NCBI GenBank assembly: GCA_021234155.1
Contig: JAJEKV010000041.1
Location: 8,878,917 to 8,942,916, forward strand
Reading direction: 5' to 3'
Length of the DNA stretch: 64,000 nucleotides
Source: Isoetes taiwanensis
Lineage: Eukaryota > Streptophyta > Lycopodiopsida > Isoetales > Isoetaceae
Made by a program: the position numbers and the translations under genes
Shown: positions 11,900-23,453 of the stretch, in pieces
Numbering within the stretch: the stretch's first letter is position 1
Layout of the letters: every line of letters starts with the position of its first letter
The notes under the pieces: model-generated
The model's input: the letters and a program-made list of their open reading frames with translations, nothing else
The model's database searches: none
Told to the model about the DNA's origin: nothing

Positions 11900-13200
11900 T
11901 TTTGCTATATATTATTTGACTAACATTCAATGATAGCCATATTGACACCTTGAGACATAGCTAAAACAACAATATGAAAGGATAGCTTACCTGGTTTAAC
12001 TTTATCTTCCATGTTTCCCTTCGCATTGGTGGAGAGCACCTTTCTCAAGAGCTGAACTGAAATACTTTTTGCAATTAAAAAAAGTAAAACATTGTAGCTA
12101 TCCTATGAGATTTTGTTAGTCAATTTTTTGGTTGATTATATATGCCATTCTTGTGCAAGATTTGAGCATAACCTGTCAATGTCAAATGATTAAAATGCTT
12201 GCTCAAATTTTGGCCATATAATGGCCATTTTTTTTTTTTTTTTTCCTTCTATTACTGGATTTGCTCTCTTGCCATGTTGATTGTTAAGTAGCTTAATGTA
12301 GGTCACAATTCTTTTTCTTAAAAGTTGCATATGCACCCTTTCCATGTGGATTTGCACCCCGAGATCTTGTTAGTTCATTTTTTTTGATTTAGTATATACG
12401 CCATTTGTTGAGGAAGATTTGAGCACAACCTCTTAGAAAAAAAACATATGTGCTAATTGGCTTTTTAAGATGCATGCTTAGTTTTTTTTTTCAGACAATG
12501 GCCAAAAACATTTTGTGCTTTTTTATCCTATGATTGCATTTGCACCCTTGCCATGTTGATTGTTAAGTAGCCTAATGTAGGTCATAATTGTTTTTCTTAA
12601 CAGAAATTAAATACGTTGGGATCACTGTAATACTATCTGTACACTCACGTGCATTTTTTTACTTTTGGTTTTTTTTTTCCTCCAATAATTGGATTTGCAC
12701 CCTTGCCCGGTTGATTTTTAAGTAGGTTAATGTAGGCCACAATTGTTTTCTTAATAGAAAGTAGATACACACTTGGTTCACTACAATACTATCCATATAG
12801 GTGCAAGACACTCACTTGTGTTTTTACTTTTTGGTTCCCCGCAGAAAATTTTCTTCCAATGGTGTCAACAAGCAGACGTAAACCCTGCATATTTACGAGC
12901 ACACAATCAGAGTCAAATGGCAAATACTTCATCTTTGCTTGTTTACTTAAACATCAAAAAATGACAATTTTCCCCTTTCTGCTTAAGACGTGTTTGCCGT
13001 CATCTATGTATACGTATCTAGAGTTACCATGATGTTAAGAAAATGCGTTGGTATTGCATGTGGAAAATTTTAAGTTGAGCTATTCACTACTATTTGTTTA
13101 TTGTTCATTTATGCAAAACTATGATTTTTCTTGGTGTAAAGTAGGGTTGTATCTATTTGAGTTGTTTCTTCTATGCTGTCAATATTGTAATGGATGTTAA
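11900..13200. repeat. Diverged tandem repeat, about 250-bp units, and AT-rich spacer
   Basis: Three diverged copies of one unit follow each other (about 12105-12355, 12360-12600 and a partial copy 12655-12770). Each contains a form of CCCTTGCCATGTTGATTG, then TTAATGTAGGTCACAATT and TTTCTTAA; the first two also share a GAGCATAACC/GAGCACAACC block. No coding frame is conserved between copies. From 12770 to 13200 nothing is recognised. Confidence 0.6.
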
Positions 13201-13570
13201 GATGTATCACCCCTTTGATATATTGCGCCCAAAACATATAATCAACATTAGGAAGTTTGAGAGCTTGGACTAGGTTCCATAAAGGTTACTAAACCTCAAT
13301 CAACGATAAACCTTAGATAATTCATTAGTTCCTTATAAAAAGGATGTCTGGGAAGACCTAAATGTAGGATGCCTGGAAAGACCTAAATGAAGCTTGGCAT
13401 AAGGACATAGATGTCCATTCATTGTAATCTAGCTCCACCCCTAATAAGGAAGAGAGTTAAGTGGGTATAAATAGTCTAGAGATACTGGTTGTTTCATTAT
13501 CTTTATTTTCTTCCATGGATTTATATTCCATACTAGGTGATTATTTATGGGTATTTTTTAGTGCTTTCCA
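13200..13570 (+). repeat. Possible solo-LTR-like stretch
   Basis: Starts near TGTATCACCCC and has a short tandem duplication (GGATGTCTGGGAAGACC / GGATGCCTGGAAAGACC, 13345-13395). It then shows an LTR-like promoter end: CCTAATAAGGAAGAGAG followed by GTATAAATAG (13461-13470). No second copy, PBS or duplication of target was found, so the call is weak. Confidence 0.25.
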
Positions 13571-14735
13571 TATTCTACATGTTCTGCTTTGTGCTATTCG
13601 GATCTGTTGTTGGTAAGAACATTTTCATTTATACATCTGTCCTTACTTCGTTCGTTCACCACTATACATGCTAGTACAAATGTAATGAGTAGTGAACTAT
13701 TTCCTTCTTTCAGACTTGAAGATTTTCAGGCTCGATTCTTATGGAATACAACTTATTTTCTACTTGGTCACTGTGAACTTACAAATAACTTTCGGGTTTT
13801 TTGTAGCAACTCGTTTCTCAAGTGTGCGGACGGCAACATGTATATTTCTTCAACATCTAGGTTGAGTGTAGGTGCATGGCCACATGTAATGAGCTTTGGT
13901 TCTGCGCTGCCACTTCAATATATAACAATTCTAGAAAGAGGGGCATCAGGGAAACAACTGAAAATAATGATATTAAAGACTTCAGAAAACCCTGGAGAAG
14001 CCCATTTAAGTTTCCATTTGTTTTCCATATGAAAGCACTTTTCATCGAATCAAAATTATATATGGGCATCTGATTTAGCCTGAGCACTTCACAAACTATT
14101 CACTCAAGCAGCAGAATAGTCAATAGGGAGAATAAGCAAATTGGTTCTGGAAATTTTTCTAACCTTCTCTTCCATCATCTCACGACTCCCTGAGCTTAGG
14201 GCAGGCTTCAAGATATGACACAGGAATGAATCCTTGTATCTCATTTTTATCCCCGTTGGAAGGAATCTTTTTGGTAGTTACCTGATTTTTAGTTCTTCGG
14301 ACACTAATGGTTGTGGAAAACTGCATACTTCTATTCCATATAGGTAAATTACTGCACACTAAATGGCTCTATGTTTTGTAGTAGTAGTAAGGATCTCTGC
14401 CTATTCTGCATGCATTTCTGAAGGCACAATAACCTATGGAATATAGAACTATCAAGAGCTCATAGGCCAAGATGGGCAAGCTAATGGAGAAGGCGAAGAA
14501 AAGAGCGTGAAACCCAACAATAAAAAACAAAGCCAAAGAACTCACGGAATGTGGCGGGCAGATTTTGACAGTTTTGAAGCACATCGCCTACACGACCAAG
14601 AATCATTCAGAGCAGAAACTCTGATGTCCCAATGGAACTCCATGTCTACATCCGATTATAGTTTGTATTCTATTACAGTTTGTACTTGTTTATGCAAACC
14701 AAGTAGCAACTCTTTACTTGAGAGTATACTTATGA
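13570..14735. other. Unassigned intergenic or intron-like DNA upstream of the VIM relic
   Basis: Holds an ORF at 13589-14032 with no recognisable domain and others of chance length. A canonical acceptor TTGATGTTGCAG ends at 14758, so part of this may be old intron sequence of the VIM/ORTHRUS-derived pseudogene. Confidence 0.3.
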
Positions 14736-14758
14736 TGCATGCATACTTGATGTTGCAG

Positions 14759-15204
14759 ACACCCTGTGGCCATAACTTTTGCTTGAAATGCTTTGAATGC
14801 TGGGTGGGTTGCTCAAAGCAAGAGGAACTGTGCAAAATGTCATTCTCCCATACTGCCAAAGAAAGGCATACTCCACCACCAAAGCCACACAATCAAATAG
14901 TGAATGAAAGTAGGCCTGATAAGGCTTTACTACATACCAGATCGGGCAGTATGTAAAAGTAAATCAAATGCCTGTAGTGATAGAATTTTTGTTATTGTTC
15001 CTCCTGATCACTTTGGCCCAATCTTGACAAAGGATGACCCCATTTGGTAAAACATGGGAAGATAGACTAGAATGCAGGCAATGGGGTGTACATCTACCAC
15101 ATGTTGCAAGTATTGCTGGGCAATCGGATTATGGTGCACAATCAGTAGCACGTTTTGGAGGATATGATGATGATGAAGATCATGGTCATGGCTCAATTTT
15201 CTAA
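14759..15204 (+). pseudogene. VIM/ORTHRUS (RING-SRA methylcytosine-binding E3 ligase) fragment
   Basis: Directly after the acceptor at 14758 the frame reads TPCGHNFCLKCFECWVG, the RING motif of plant VIM/ORTHRUS proteins; a one-base shift then gives CAKCHSPILPKK. At 14960-15055 a segment reads NACSDRIFVIVPPDHFGPI. After another shift the SRA (YDG) start follows: TWEDRLECRQWGVHLPHVA, IAGQSDYGAQSVA and GGYDDDEDHG, ending in a stop at 15204. The PHD finger, the rest of SRA and the second RING are absent. VIM proteins bind hemimethylated CG and recruit MET1. Retention of a splice acceptor means DNA-level duplication, not retroposition. Confidence 0.85.
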
Positions 15205-16230
15205 TTGCTCTAATTGCTCTATGGAAAGCCTGCACTTTAAAATTGCTCATCAATCATAACAAATATGATATTTTTAAGCTTTAACCAGGCAGGATGTTGG
15301 ATGAGCAATACTTAAATTTTATGTTGATTGAGACATACAACCTCCTCCTTGGTTGTCTAAAGAGGTTGCTGCAGCTTTACAAGCTTTTGCGGTGTATGTG
15401 ATCGTAATATTTGAGGATTTTGAAAATGGCTAGGGAAGAAATAGGACAAATTCTGATCTGAATGACCTGCATAAGTTTAATTAGCAGTTTCAAACGGCAG
15501 TGTGCATGTTTAATACTGCGAAGGGGCAACTGGCTGGGAAAGTTAGATACATCTATGGATTACACTATTATCGTGAAATTGCCTACATCAGAATCCATAG
15601 CCCATTTGCAGTCTTCAAACACCCATACTACAAATATTGAACTACACATATTGAAGAACAAAGATAGAAAGCTTACCGGAACATGACCAGCAGACAAATC
15701 ATTGCCAGAACACTAAGCACATTGCCATACACGAATATACAAAATAGCTCAATTTTAAAGCAAGCAAAGCAGCAGGAACTCTGGGCTTTTATATCTGCAT
15801 GCTTCATGAATGTGTGGCAGAGCTGCTTCCAGAAAACATGCAGGAATGGCGACAACACCAAAGGCCAGGCAGGAGCCAGCAAATAGCAAATAACATGCAT
15901 TTGACAGCTAGAAACACCAAGAAAACAGATGGCGATGGGATCGCAGCTTGGGCACAGATGGATCTCGATTCTTGAACGTGTGGTGTAGTCGCTTCCAACA
16001 AAAACACCAAGAAATTTCGATGATGACAGCGGCAGAACCAGCTGGAGCTAAGGAAGAGCCAGCCCCAAACCAGATGGCCACAGATCCACGACTTGAGAAA
16101 CGATGGCGCGTCCACCATTGCTGCAGTACAGCAAGAATAAGGCGTTTCTTTCTGCTTTAATCTGGTCGCACATGTGGCATCGAGAGCCTAACTTAAATTG
16201 TGGCAGAGAACACGAAGAAAAGAAAAAAGA
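15205..16230. other. Unassigned, no gene recognised
   Basis: Short ORFs on both strands, none with a domain. Two imperfectly repeated stretches around 15815 and 15985 (GCTTCCARAAAAC... with CAACACC/AACACC) hint at an old duplication. It may include decayed continuation of the VIM locus. Confidence 0.3.
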
Positions 16231-16236
16231 AAAATT

Positions 16237-16548
16237 AGAAACTTAGGGTGATTTTTCACTAGAGTAGTGTCTCATATTTTAGCCATTTCTATTGGGCCAC
16301 AGAAGCAAATAAGAAAGAAACGATTTTCTACTTTTAAAAATAAGACATGTCCCATTTAGGTTTGGATAGGTTCGTTCCTCCTTTTAAGGGGAATGAAGTC
16401 TTATTTTATACTGAGGGATTTTCCCCGGTATAAAATAACAGTGTCACATATGTTAAAAATATCATTATAATAACACATGTCCTTTTTTTGGGGGGGTTTT
16501 CCACTAGCATTTTGATGGCGTCTTATTTTATGACACCTTATAGTGAAA
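16237..16548. mobile_element. MITE-like inverted-repeat element
   Basis: GGTGATTTTTCACTAGAG at 16237 and its diverged inverse ending TATAGTGAAAAAAC at 16548 form imperfect terminal repeats about 30 bp long. The interior is non-coding and holds a hairpin at 16402-16437 (TATTTTATAC...GTATAAAATA). A similar inverted end, AAAATCACCCT, also occurs at 17499-17509, so the true right border is uncertain. No target duplication was found. Confidence 0.4.
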
Positions 16549-16549
16549 A

Positions 16550-17600
16550 AACAACTTCAATTTTATTTGTCATATTTTTTTATTTTTAGAGTCATAAAAG
16601 GGTGTCATATTTCATTGTGACAGTCTTATAATGTTCTAATTATTTTGTTTGGTATTTGGGGAGGGTATCTCACCGATGGTTGGGCCTAGATTTTGGGGGC
16701 GTATGTATGCGAAACCGTAGTGAGAGAGTATTTTTTGAGTGATTTGAGCTGCTTGTTGGCCAGTCAAAATAGCAATCCGAAATCGGCTCTGGGATGTGAT
16801 TATTTTGGTGTTGATCTGCATGGTTTGAGGATAGAAGGATAAGAACACACGCTGCTTTTTTTTTTTGAGCAGGGGCGTGAATGGATTCCAGTGGGGCGGG
16901 CAGGCAGGCAGGGGTTTCGGCATGGGTTGATTCATAGTGCTTGCTTCCAGGATGATTCCGGCTGGGTTGCCTAGGAGCTATGGTCGATTCCGGCTATGGT
17001 CGATTCCGCTTCCAGGATGATTCCGACTTAGGTTGCTTAGGGTGGCGAAGGCTCCAGCTGGGTTCATGCTGGTTCTGTGTTACCATCAGCAATGGATGCC
17101 AGCAGAGGCATGCATTCGGTTTTTCTTCTTGAGTTTTGCATTTGCCCAGTAGACTTGCTGAGGGCGTGGTGTAGATTTGCCGGATATGCCAGTAGATTTG
17201 TAGATTTGCTAGTAGATTTACTGTGGGCGTGGAGCCGGAGCATGGTGAAGGCCTGGAGCTTCTTCGCCGAATCTCATGGCCTTGGCTCCGGATGCGTTGC
17301 CATCTGCAATCAATGCCAGCAGAGGCACGACTTGACCTGTTTTTTTTTTTTAAATCTTCTAACCATGTGTAGCGTTTAGACCATTTGATTTGGCACAGAA
17401 CACAGAATATTCCAAAGATCAATGGTAAAAAATCAAACATGAGGAAAAAACCGATAAAGAATGAAAAATAATGAATAATGACCATGACAATAGTAGAAAA
17501 TCACCCTCAATTACATATGTTTCGATACATTGTGCATGACCATTAAGCAAATGCCACATGGGAAACCTCACAATGTTATTTTCCTATTTCTTCTTTTCTA
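16550..17600. other. Non-coding DNA upstream of the TPR gene
   Basis: Contains a diverged direct repeat (ATGCCAGCAGAGGCA at 17095 and 17311 with similar flanks) and a poly-T run at 17340. A promoter for the TPR gene should be at its right end; no convincing TATA box was chosen. Confidence 0.35.
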
Positions 17601-17697
17601 TTTGTAATCCACCATATCGTTGGATCGGAGCTCCATTCCGTCTCTCTGCTGCATAGCTTTGCTCTACTTAGCGAAGAAGGAAGGAAGCTGAATCAGA

Positions 17698-19757
17698 ATG
17701 AGATCCGGCAATAACAGTCGAAATAACACCGCCAAAGGATCCTTGAACAATTATGCCTTCGATTTTGGTCTGGGTATTCAATCTTCTGGTAGCAATCAGA
17801 AATTGAATACGGCAGCCGCTAATTCAAAGCCCCAATATAATACACAGCAGCAGCCAAGATGGAGCCATGTTCCGGCAGCTAACAAACTAGGGTCTAATCA
17901 GGCGCCGGCAACGGCTATGGCAGGAGATATAACCGGTAAGACTTGGGTTCCCATGGATAAAATTAAAACAGCAGGCCCTAATGTTGGTGTTGTTGGAGGC
18001 GTCGGGACAGCCAAGAGTGACATGTTTGGGGATCTTCTTGCACTTGGCAGATCCAGTGCTAAGACTAATACTAACAAGAATTTAAGTGGTGCTAGTGCAT
18101 CTTCCGGATCATTCTCCATGGCTACATCTATTTCAAGAGGTGGGCCGTCACTAAAAGAGTCTAAGAATAAGTCTTCTTCTGATCCCTTTGATTCGTTTGT
18201 GTCTGCGAAGCCTCCAAACGCAACTTCCTCAACGTTTAGTAAGCATGATACATCTGATGATTTTGGAGTTTTTGTCACGCCAGTTTCCACTTCATCCACA
18301 ACGTCTGCTAAGCACGATTCAATGGATGAGTTTGGAGATTTTGTCACACCAAGCCCTTCAGATCCATTTGCTTCAAAAGCCACTCAAAATAAAGCAAACG
18401 TGGATCCATTTGGAGATTTTGTAGGTTCAAGCAGTTCTAGTTCATTTGGTTTCTCGCATGCCAATCCCCCAGCAGATGATTTATTTGGCATGCATAGTGT
18501 TCCTCCTTTTAATTATCAGGCTTCACCAACAGATGACATCTTTGGAGTTCCTTCTTCAAATTACCAAGCTGCAAATAGTAAAAACTACACTTCAAATTCT
18601 GACTTGCTATCTGATATGTTTGCAAATGTCACCATAGCTCCTGCTGCTGCAGCTGCTTCTATAAAGACCACGAGCACATATATTGACCCTCTAGAAACAT
18701 TGTGGAGAAAGTCCACAGACCAATCTTCTAATACTAAGCAGACTGTGACAGCCCCATCATCAGATAATTGGTTGCAGGATGCAGACGATTGGGTAACTGG
18801 AGCAGAAGAAGAAAAGGAGATGACTACAGAGATAGAAGGGTTACCCCGACCTCCTGCTGGTGTAACTTCTGTTTTGGCAAAAGAGAAAGGATTGGAGTAC
18901 CATAAACAGGGGCAATTTGCAGATGCCATAAAATGGCTTACTTGGGCAGTTGATTTGTGCAACGAAAGTAACGGAGGAGTATTGATAGAAGTCCTCACTT
19001 GCAGAGTTACCTGCTACAAAGAGATTGGTGAATACAAAAAGGCAGTGGAAGATTGCTCTAAGGTATGCTATTGTTGTCTTGGTGTGTAGGTATAGCTAGT
19101 GCCTTGTGCTGAGAACAAGCTCTAAAACATGCTGGCAAGAAGAATGTTTATATAGATTTCCTTCATTCTAGATCTCTGCAAATCTTATGGCATTGATTGT
19201 TCTTTATTTGACGGTATTCCTAATCGTAGGAACTTTGACTTGTGGCTGTGTGCCCTTCTCCTCCGCCTCCTGCTCCTCATGCATAAAGTAGAAATATAAA
19301 CAACAATGCAGCTTCCATCCGGAATGGAACTAGTTTTTACAACTCGAATGTAATTGTTGCTTAATGGTGAAGCGTACCTTTACAATACTTCTGAATTGCA
19401 AACGTTACAGAAGTAGAGAAATGCCATTAATGTTGAGAGGGGGAGGGAGAGAATAGAAAGGTTTTTTTTTTTTAATCATCCGCATAAGCAGCTGCACATG
19501 ATAAAAAAAACTCTGTCATATCTATTGTGAGTCTTGCAAATATTTAAACGCATATTGCAATCTAACTTTTTCACCTTTTACAGATACTTGAACTCCGCAA
19601 GTTTGATGCAGATGTATTGGTACAACGTGCTTTCTTATATGAAAGCATGGAGAAGTACAAACTTGGAGTGCAAGATTTGAAAGAGGTGGTGAAAAGAGAT
19701 CCTTCAAACAGAATGGCAAGCAATACCCTTTCTAGATTGGTTAAGATGCTGGATTAG
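17698..19757 (+). CDS. TPR-domain protein with DPF/DFG motifs, two exons
   Basis: Exon 1 is 17698-19062 (455 codons), ending GCTCTAAG|GTATGC. Exon 2 is 19584-19757 after CTTTTACAG, in phase 0, giving 512 residues. The N-terminal 330 residues are low-complexity, rich in Ser/Asn/Ala. They carry repeated short motifs: DMFGDLL, DPFDSFV, DDFGVFV, DEFGDFV, DPFGDFV, DDLFG and DDIFG. DPF-type motifs are known to bind clathrin-adaptor appendage domains, so a trafficking role is a fair guess, not proof. The C-terminal 120 residues hold TPR-like helices (AKEKGLEYHKQGQFADAIKW, then EIGEYKKAVEDCSKILELRK, and RAFLYESMEKYKLGVQDLKE). Start chosen as the first Met of the long open frame. Exon 1 and the splice junction are intact, so this looks like a functional host gene; I cannot name the orthologue. 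Confidence 0.9.
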
Positions 19758-21040
19758 GTTGCCCAACATTTAGATGAAGCTAGTAGCTAATCCTCTTCAT
19801 CGCTTGAATGTGATAGTTTTCATTAGTTGTGGCAGTGAAAGGTCAATGTCATGTTACAGTCCAGTGTAATCTATTCAGTTCAATGTGCTCAGAAACACCT
19901 ATATGGAATGGATGCTAGTGCTTCCATCAAGCGATGGGGAAAAGACCAGGCAGTTCTCTAATAATGTATCTCAGTGGGAATGTCTCAATGTTCAATATGT
20001 TTAGGATTCTGCAGTGTCTTTACTTCCTGACAAAAGATTTTTCAGATCAAAGTCTATGTGAACTGGGAAATGCAAGTCCTATTGGCACTGCCATTGGAAA
20101 TTTCTACTACATGAATAATTGATATTCATTTAGTTGGAAACTTTGGAAAAAGTTTCAGGGAACATTACTCACAACGTTAGAGACTGTAGCAGCCATGAAG
20201 AGTGTGAGGAAATGACAAAGCACAAGTTTCTATAGTGTACTTTCTTAAACTCAACTTGTGGCAAAGCAATACGGCTGAGTGACTGACCAGGGATTTTTTG
20301 ACACATCTTCAAAGTAGTGAAATCTGAAATGGAACCTAAACCCGTTGGTATAGTTTATGAGAATGTATTAAAAAAATTATAGTAACAGAGGCTTCGTTCC
20401 CGCCATTGATATTTTGCTAAAGGTGGAGAGTTGATAAGAGTGCAGGTGCAGATGGATCATCAAATGGGTGGGGTGGAAAATAGATTGATTATCAAGTGGA
20501 GGGCTTAGATCTTGGTTCTAAGAAGCAGGTGGGAAGGACAAGGTGCATTACAGCTATCCCTGCTGATTTAATGTTGATAGCCACGGTTATAGCACTAACA
20601 ACCTGGCTTGGCCTACCAGTCTTGCATGGTTTATCTGCTATAACCAGCCTTGCCTAGCTGGTTCTCCTCCTCATCAGCCTTTTTAGAAGCTTTGCCCTTT
20701 GGAGTAATTGTGTGAGATCAAAATGTGAGCTACCCTTTATCCCAGATGATGAGGAGTCTGAATTATGGTGCGTGTCTGCAGGTTAAAAAGTTCATTTTGA
20801 ACTTTCAAAGTGTTCATACCATTGGGCTTAGATTATTCTCACACCCTTTTCTTTTTCGGCCTCAATTGCTAAGTGATAGGGCAGGATAAACTCAAAGTTA
20901 TAGAGGCCTATTAATGTGCACGTTCATTCTTTTTTTATGACTTTCTGTCTATTTCCTTTAGAAGGAAACAAAATCCATTTCAGGCTCAAATCAAATAAAA
21001 CAATCACAATGCTGACAGGAAATTCAAAGCAGCAGGAAAC
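19758..21040. other. 3' flank of the TPR gene, no gene seen
   Basis: Presumably includes the 3' UTR of the TPR gene just after 19757. The rest has only short ORFs and no recognisable repeats or RNA genes. Confidence 0.4.
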
Positions 21041-21043
21041 TTA

Positions 21044-21347
21044 GGGTGCTTTCCCATGAACCAGTATGAACGGACAGACTTGGACGCGATGCCTGGATTC
21101 ATAATTTCTTTGTTCCCATGAATAGCAGACCTCAAGATTTGGCACCACGAATCTAAGCCGATAGATCTGAAAGCAGCCGATGGAAGGGAACTCAGGTCAA
21201 AACTTGGGCTTCAAGAAATAGTTTCGGATTACTTTGCCACTCAGGTTCTGAACCTGAGCCACTCAGGTGAGGCTTTCATGGGAACACCGGAAGTTTAAAC
21301 CTGACCTTCAGGAAACCTGGAGGTTTTCTGTCCATGGGAAAGCACCC
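21044..21347. mobile_element. Tourist-like (PIF/Harbinger) MITE with TTA duplication
   Basis: 304 bp starting GGGTGCTTTCCCATG and ending in its perfect inverse CATGGGAAAGCACCC, bordered by TTA on both sides (21041-21043 and 21348-21350). TTA duplications with a GGG terminus are the signature of Harbinger-mobilised Tourist MITEs. The right end plus flank (25 bp, 21334-21358) is repeated in tandem at 21359-21383. Confidence 0.88.
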
Positions 21348-21394
21348 TTACTATCACTATGGGAAAGCACCCTTACTATCACTTGAAAAGTATT

Positions 21395-21613
21395 CAATTT
21401 AGAATTAAGGAAAAAAAAAATGCAATTTGTAAAAGTACCCTTGTAAAATTGTGAAAATGCCATTGTTTTAGGGGTAGTTTCGATCAAATGACCATTTTTT
21501 TTTTTTAATGATCCAAATAGGAATATGTTCTTCACATGAATTGTAGATGAAAATGATATCTTTCCATTAAAGTTAAAATTATTTGAATCGGAGTTTGAAA
21601 TTTTAAGTTATGT
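21395..21613. repeat. Left arm of an inverted-repeat element split by the Gypsy insertion
   Basis: This segment is the diverged reverse complement of 44262-44495. Shared landmarks are CAATTTGTAAAAGTACCC/GGGTATTTTTACAATTTG, TAATGATCCAAAYAGGAAT and GATGAAAATGATATCTTTCC. The two arms sit exactly outside the Gypsy element, so the Gypsy landed in a foldback-type element near its centre. Confidence 0.65.
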
Positions 21614-23453
21614 TGTTGCCCCCAAAGGGCAACATACTAATTGATTGGTTTATTTGTTAAAGTTAGGAAGACTAAGTCAAAGGAAAACTTGGTAGTCAAC
21701 ATTGGTATGAAGGTCAAAGGATATTTATCTTCAAGGTCAACTCTCATAAGGAATACTTCATTTGAGGTCAAAGCTAGTCAAAGAGGTGCTGGGTTAAAGA
21801 AGATTGGAAGATGTTTTTTGAAGATTGGAAGTTAGAGTTTGGAAGACCCCATTCCACCCCCTAGTCATTTTTACCCATATTCTTACCCCCCATTTTCCTA
21901 GTCATATTCCCCTTATGCTTATATTTTCCCTTGCTCACCTTTTGCCAAATCACACCTTGTTTGCCTAATTCCTTTCTCTAATGCCTTTTGCCTTCTCATT
22001 TCATACCCCTTTTTCCATTCTTATTACACCTTTATAAATACCCCTAGTCCATTCCTTGTTTGAGATTTTATGACCATTTTGCTTTGCCCACCATTGTGCC
22101 TAAAATATTCATGTTACCCATGGAATATCCCAATGCATGGTATCTAGACCTAGCATATTCCCCAAAGAATTAGGGTTGCCATCTCCTCAAGTGATCAAAT
22201 TATCTAATTATTTTATGAGGCACCCTTTGAAACCATAGTCTAGCTTTTCAAAACTTCGAAATACAGCATATTCCAAGTATATACCCCCAAAAATACGGCC
22301 ACCGTATCGCGAAATTTCAGGAAAAATACGGTTGGGGAACCCTAAATCAGAAACTTGCTTTCGAATCACTTTAATTGGATTCCTAAACCTTAACAACTAT
22401 CTATTCTTGGATTCCCGCTCATAAGCATTTCATTAAGCCTAAAATTAAGCCCTAAGATGCCTAATCATCAAATCCGGATCTATATACCGGGAAACAATTA
22501 CGTGTTTTTGAAGGCCCGTGACGATCAAACCTCGACATTGATACATGCCGAGCATGATCCAAGACGTTCTTGAAGTCTCTCGAGTGTTCCACGCTTAATC
22601 CGAGAAGATTGGACTGATATTATTGATTTGATACTATTATTGACCTCCTAAGCTACATTATTTATTGATCTATGTTCCTAAGATTCTTATTCACCTTGTA
22701 TTACCTTCATATCAATGAAAATTGATTGCCAAGTATTCAAAAAGTTTACTGTCATGATCCTTTAGTATTTTTGCATCACAAACATTTTTACAGTAAAGAA
22801 TTTCCTTATTTTTTCCAGCATATGACCATCTGCACTTCATTTCCCATCTTATTTGCACCTGTGTGCACAAAAATTTCGAAAAAATTCCATTCCAAACTCA
22901 AGTTACCATTTTTTGCATTCTGTCTGATACAAATTTAGACTGATATCCACAAAACAGTGCCAAAAAAATAGTTTTCACGATTCAAATCATGATTTGACAG
23001 CATGCACCTCACCTTTGAAGCCTATATAGCATCTTAGTTTTGGAATTTCCTCAAATTTCAACCTACCACTCAAGTTATAAAACTCTGAGCTCTGTTTTCA
23101 GTTTTGACTGGTATTGACTAAAATTTGACCCGACTTTGAGACTGAATATCTTATAAATTAAAACTCAGACTTGGTCAAGATCTTTATCCTCACTCGCCTA
23201 CAACTTTTCTGAACAAGTCACAGTCATCTGACCTTGGAAATCAATCTGCATATGGGATCTGCATCGATTTGAGTAAAGGGTCCAAATTCCAGAATTGGGA
23301 AAGGTATGAAAACTCTGTAACTGAGCTTTTTCTTTGGAAAATTCTTGTGTAGATTGATCACCTTAAGTGATCTGGAGGTTCTAACCCCACCTTGAGTGAA
23401 AACTCAAGTTGGCTTCTTGTGTTTGACTCTCTAAGCCAGGTTGAGGGTCAACA
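21614..23453 (+). repeat. 5' LTR of the Gypsy element
   Basis: 1840 bp, TG..CA. It holds CCTTTATAAATACCCC at about 22029, a plausible promoter TATA. Directly after it comes TCTTGGAGGTTCTACC; TGG at 23457 would be the usual first bases of a primer-binding site, but I could not name the matching tRNA. Confidence 0.93.

Noticed and set aside
13589-14032. 147-codon ORF upstream of the VIM relic
   Set aside because: No domain, no composition signal and no link by frame to the VIM exons; could be chance.
17898-18383. 161-codon minus-strand ORF
   Set aside because: Antisense shadow of the intact TPR gene exon.
22726-22938. 70-codon ORF present in both Gypsy LTRs (also 43548-43760)
   Set aside because: Preserved only because the LTRs are duplicates; no recognisable protein.
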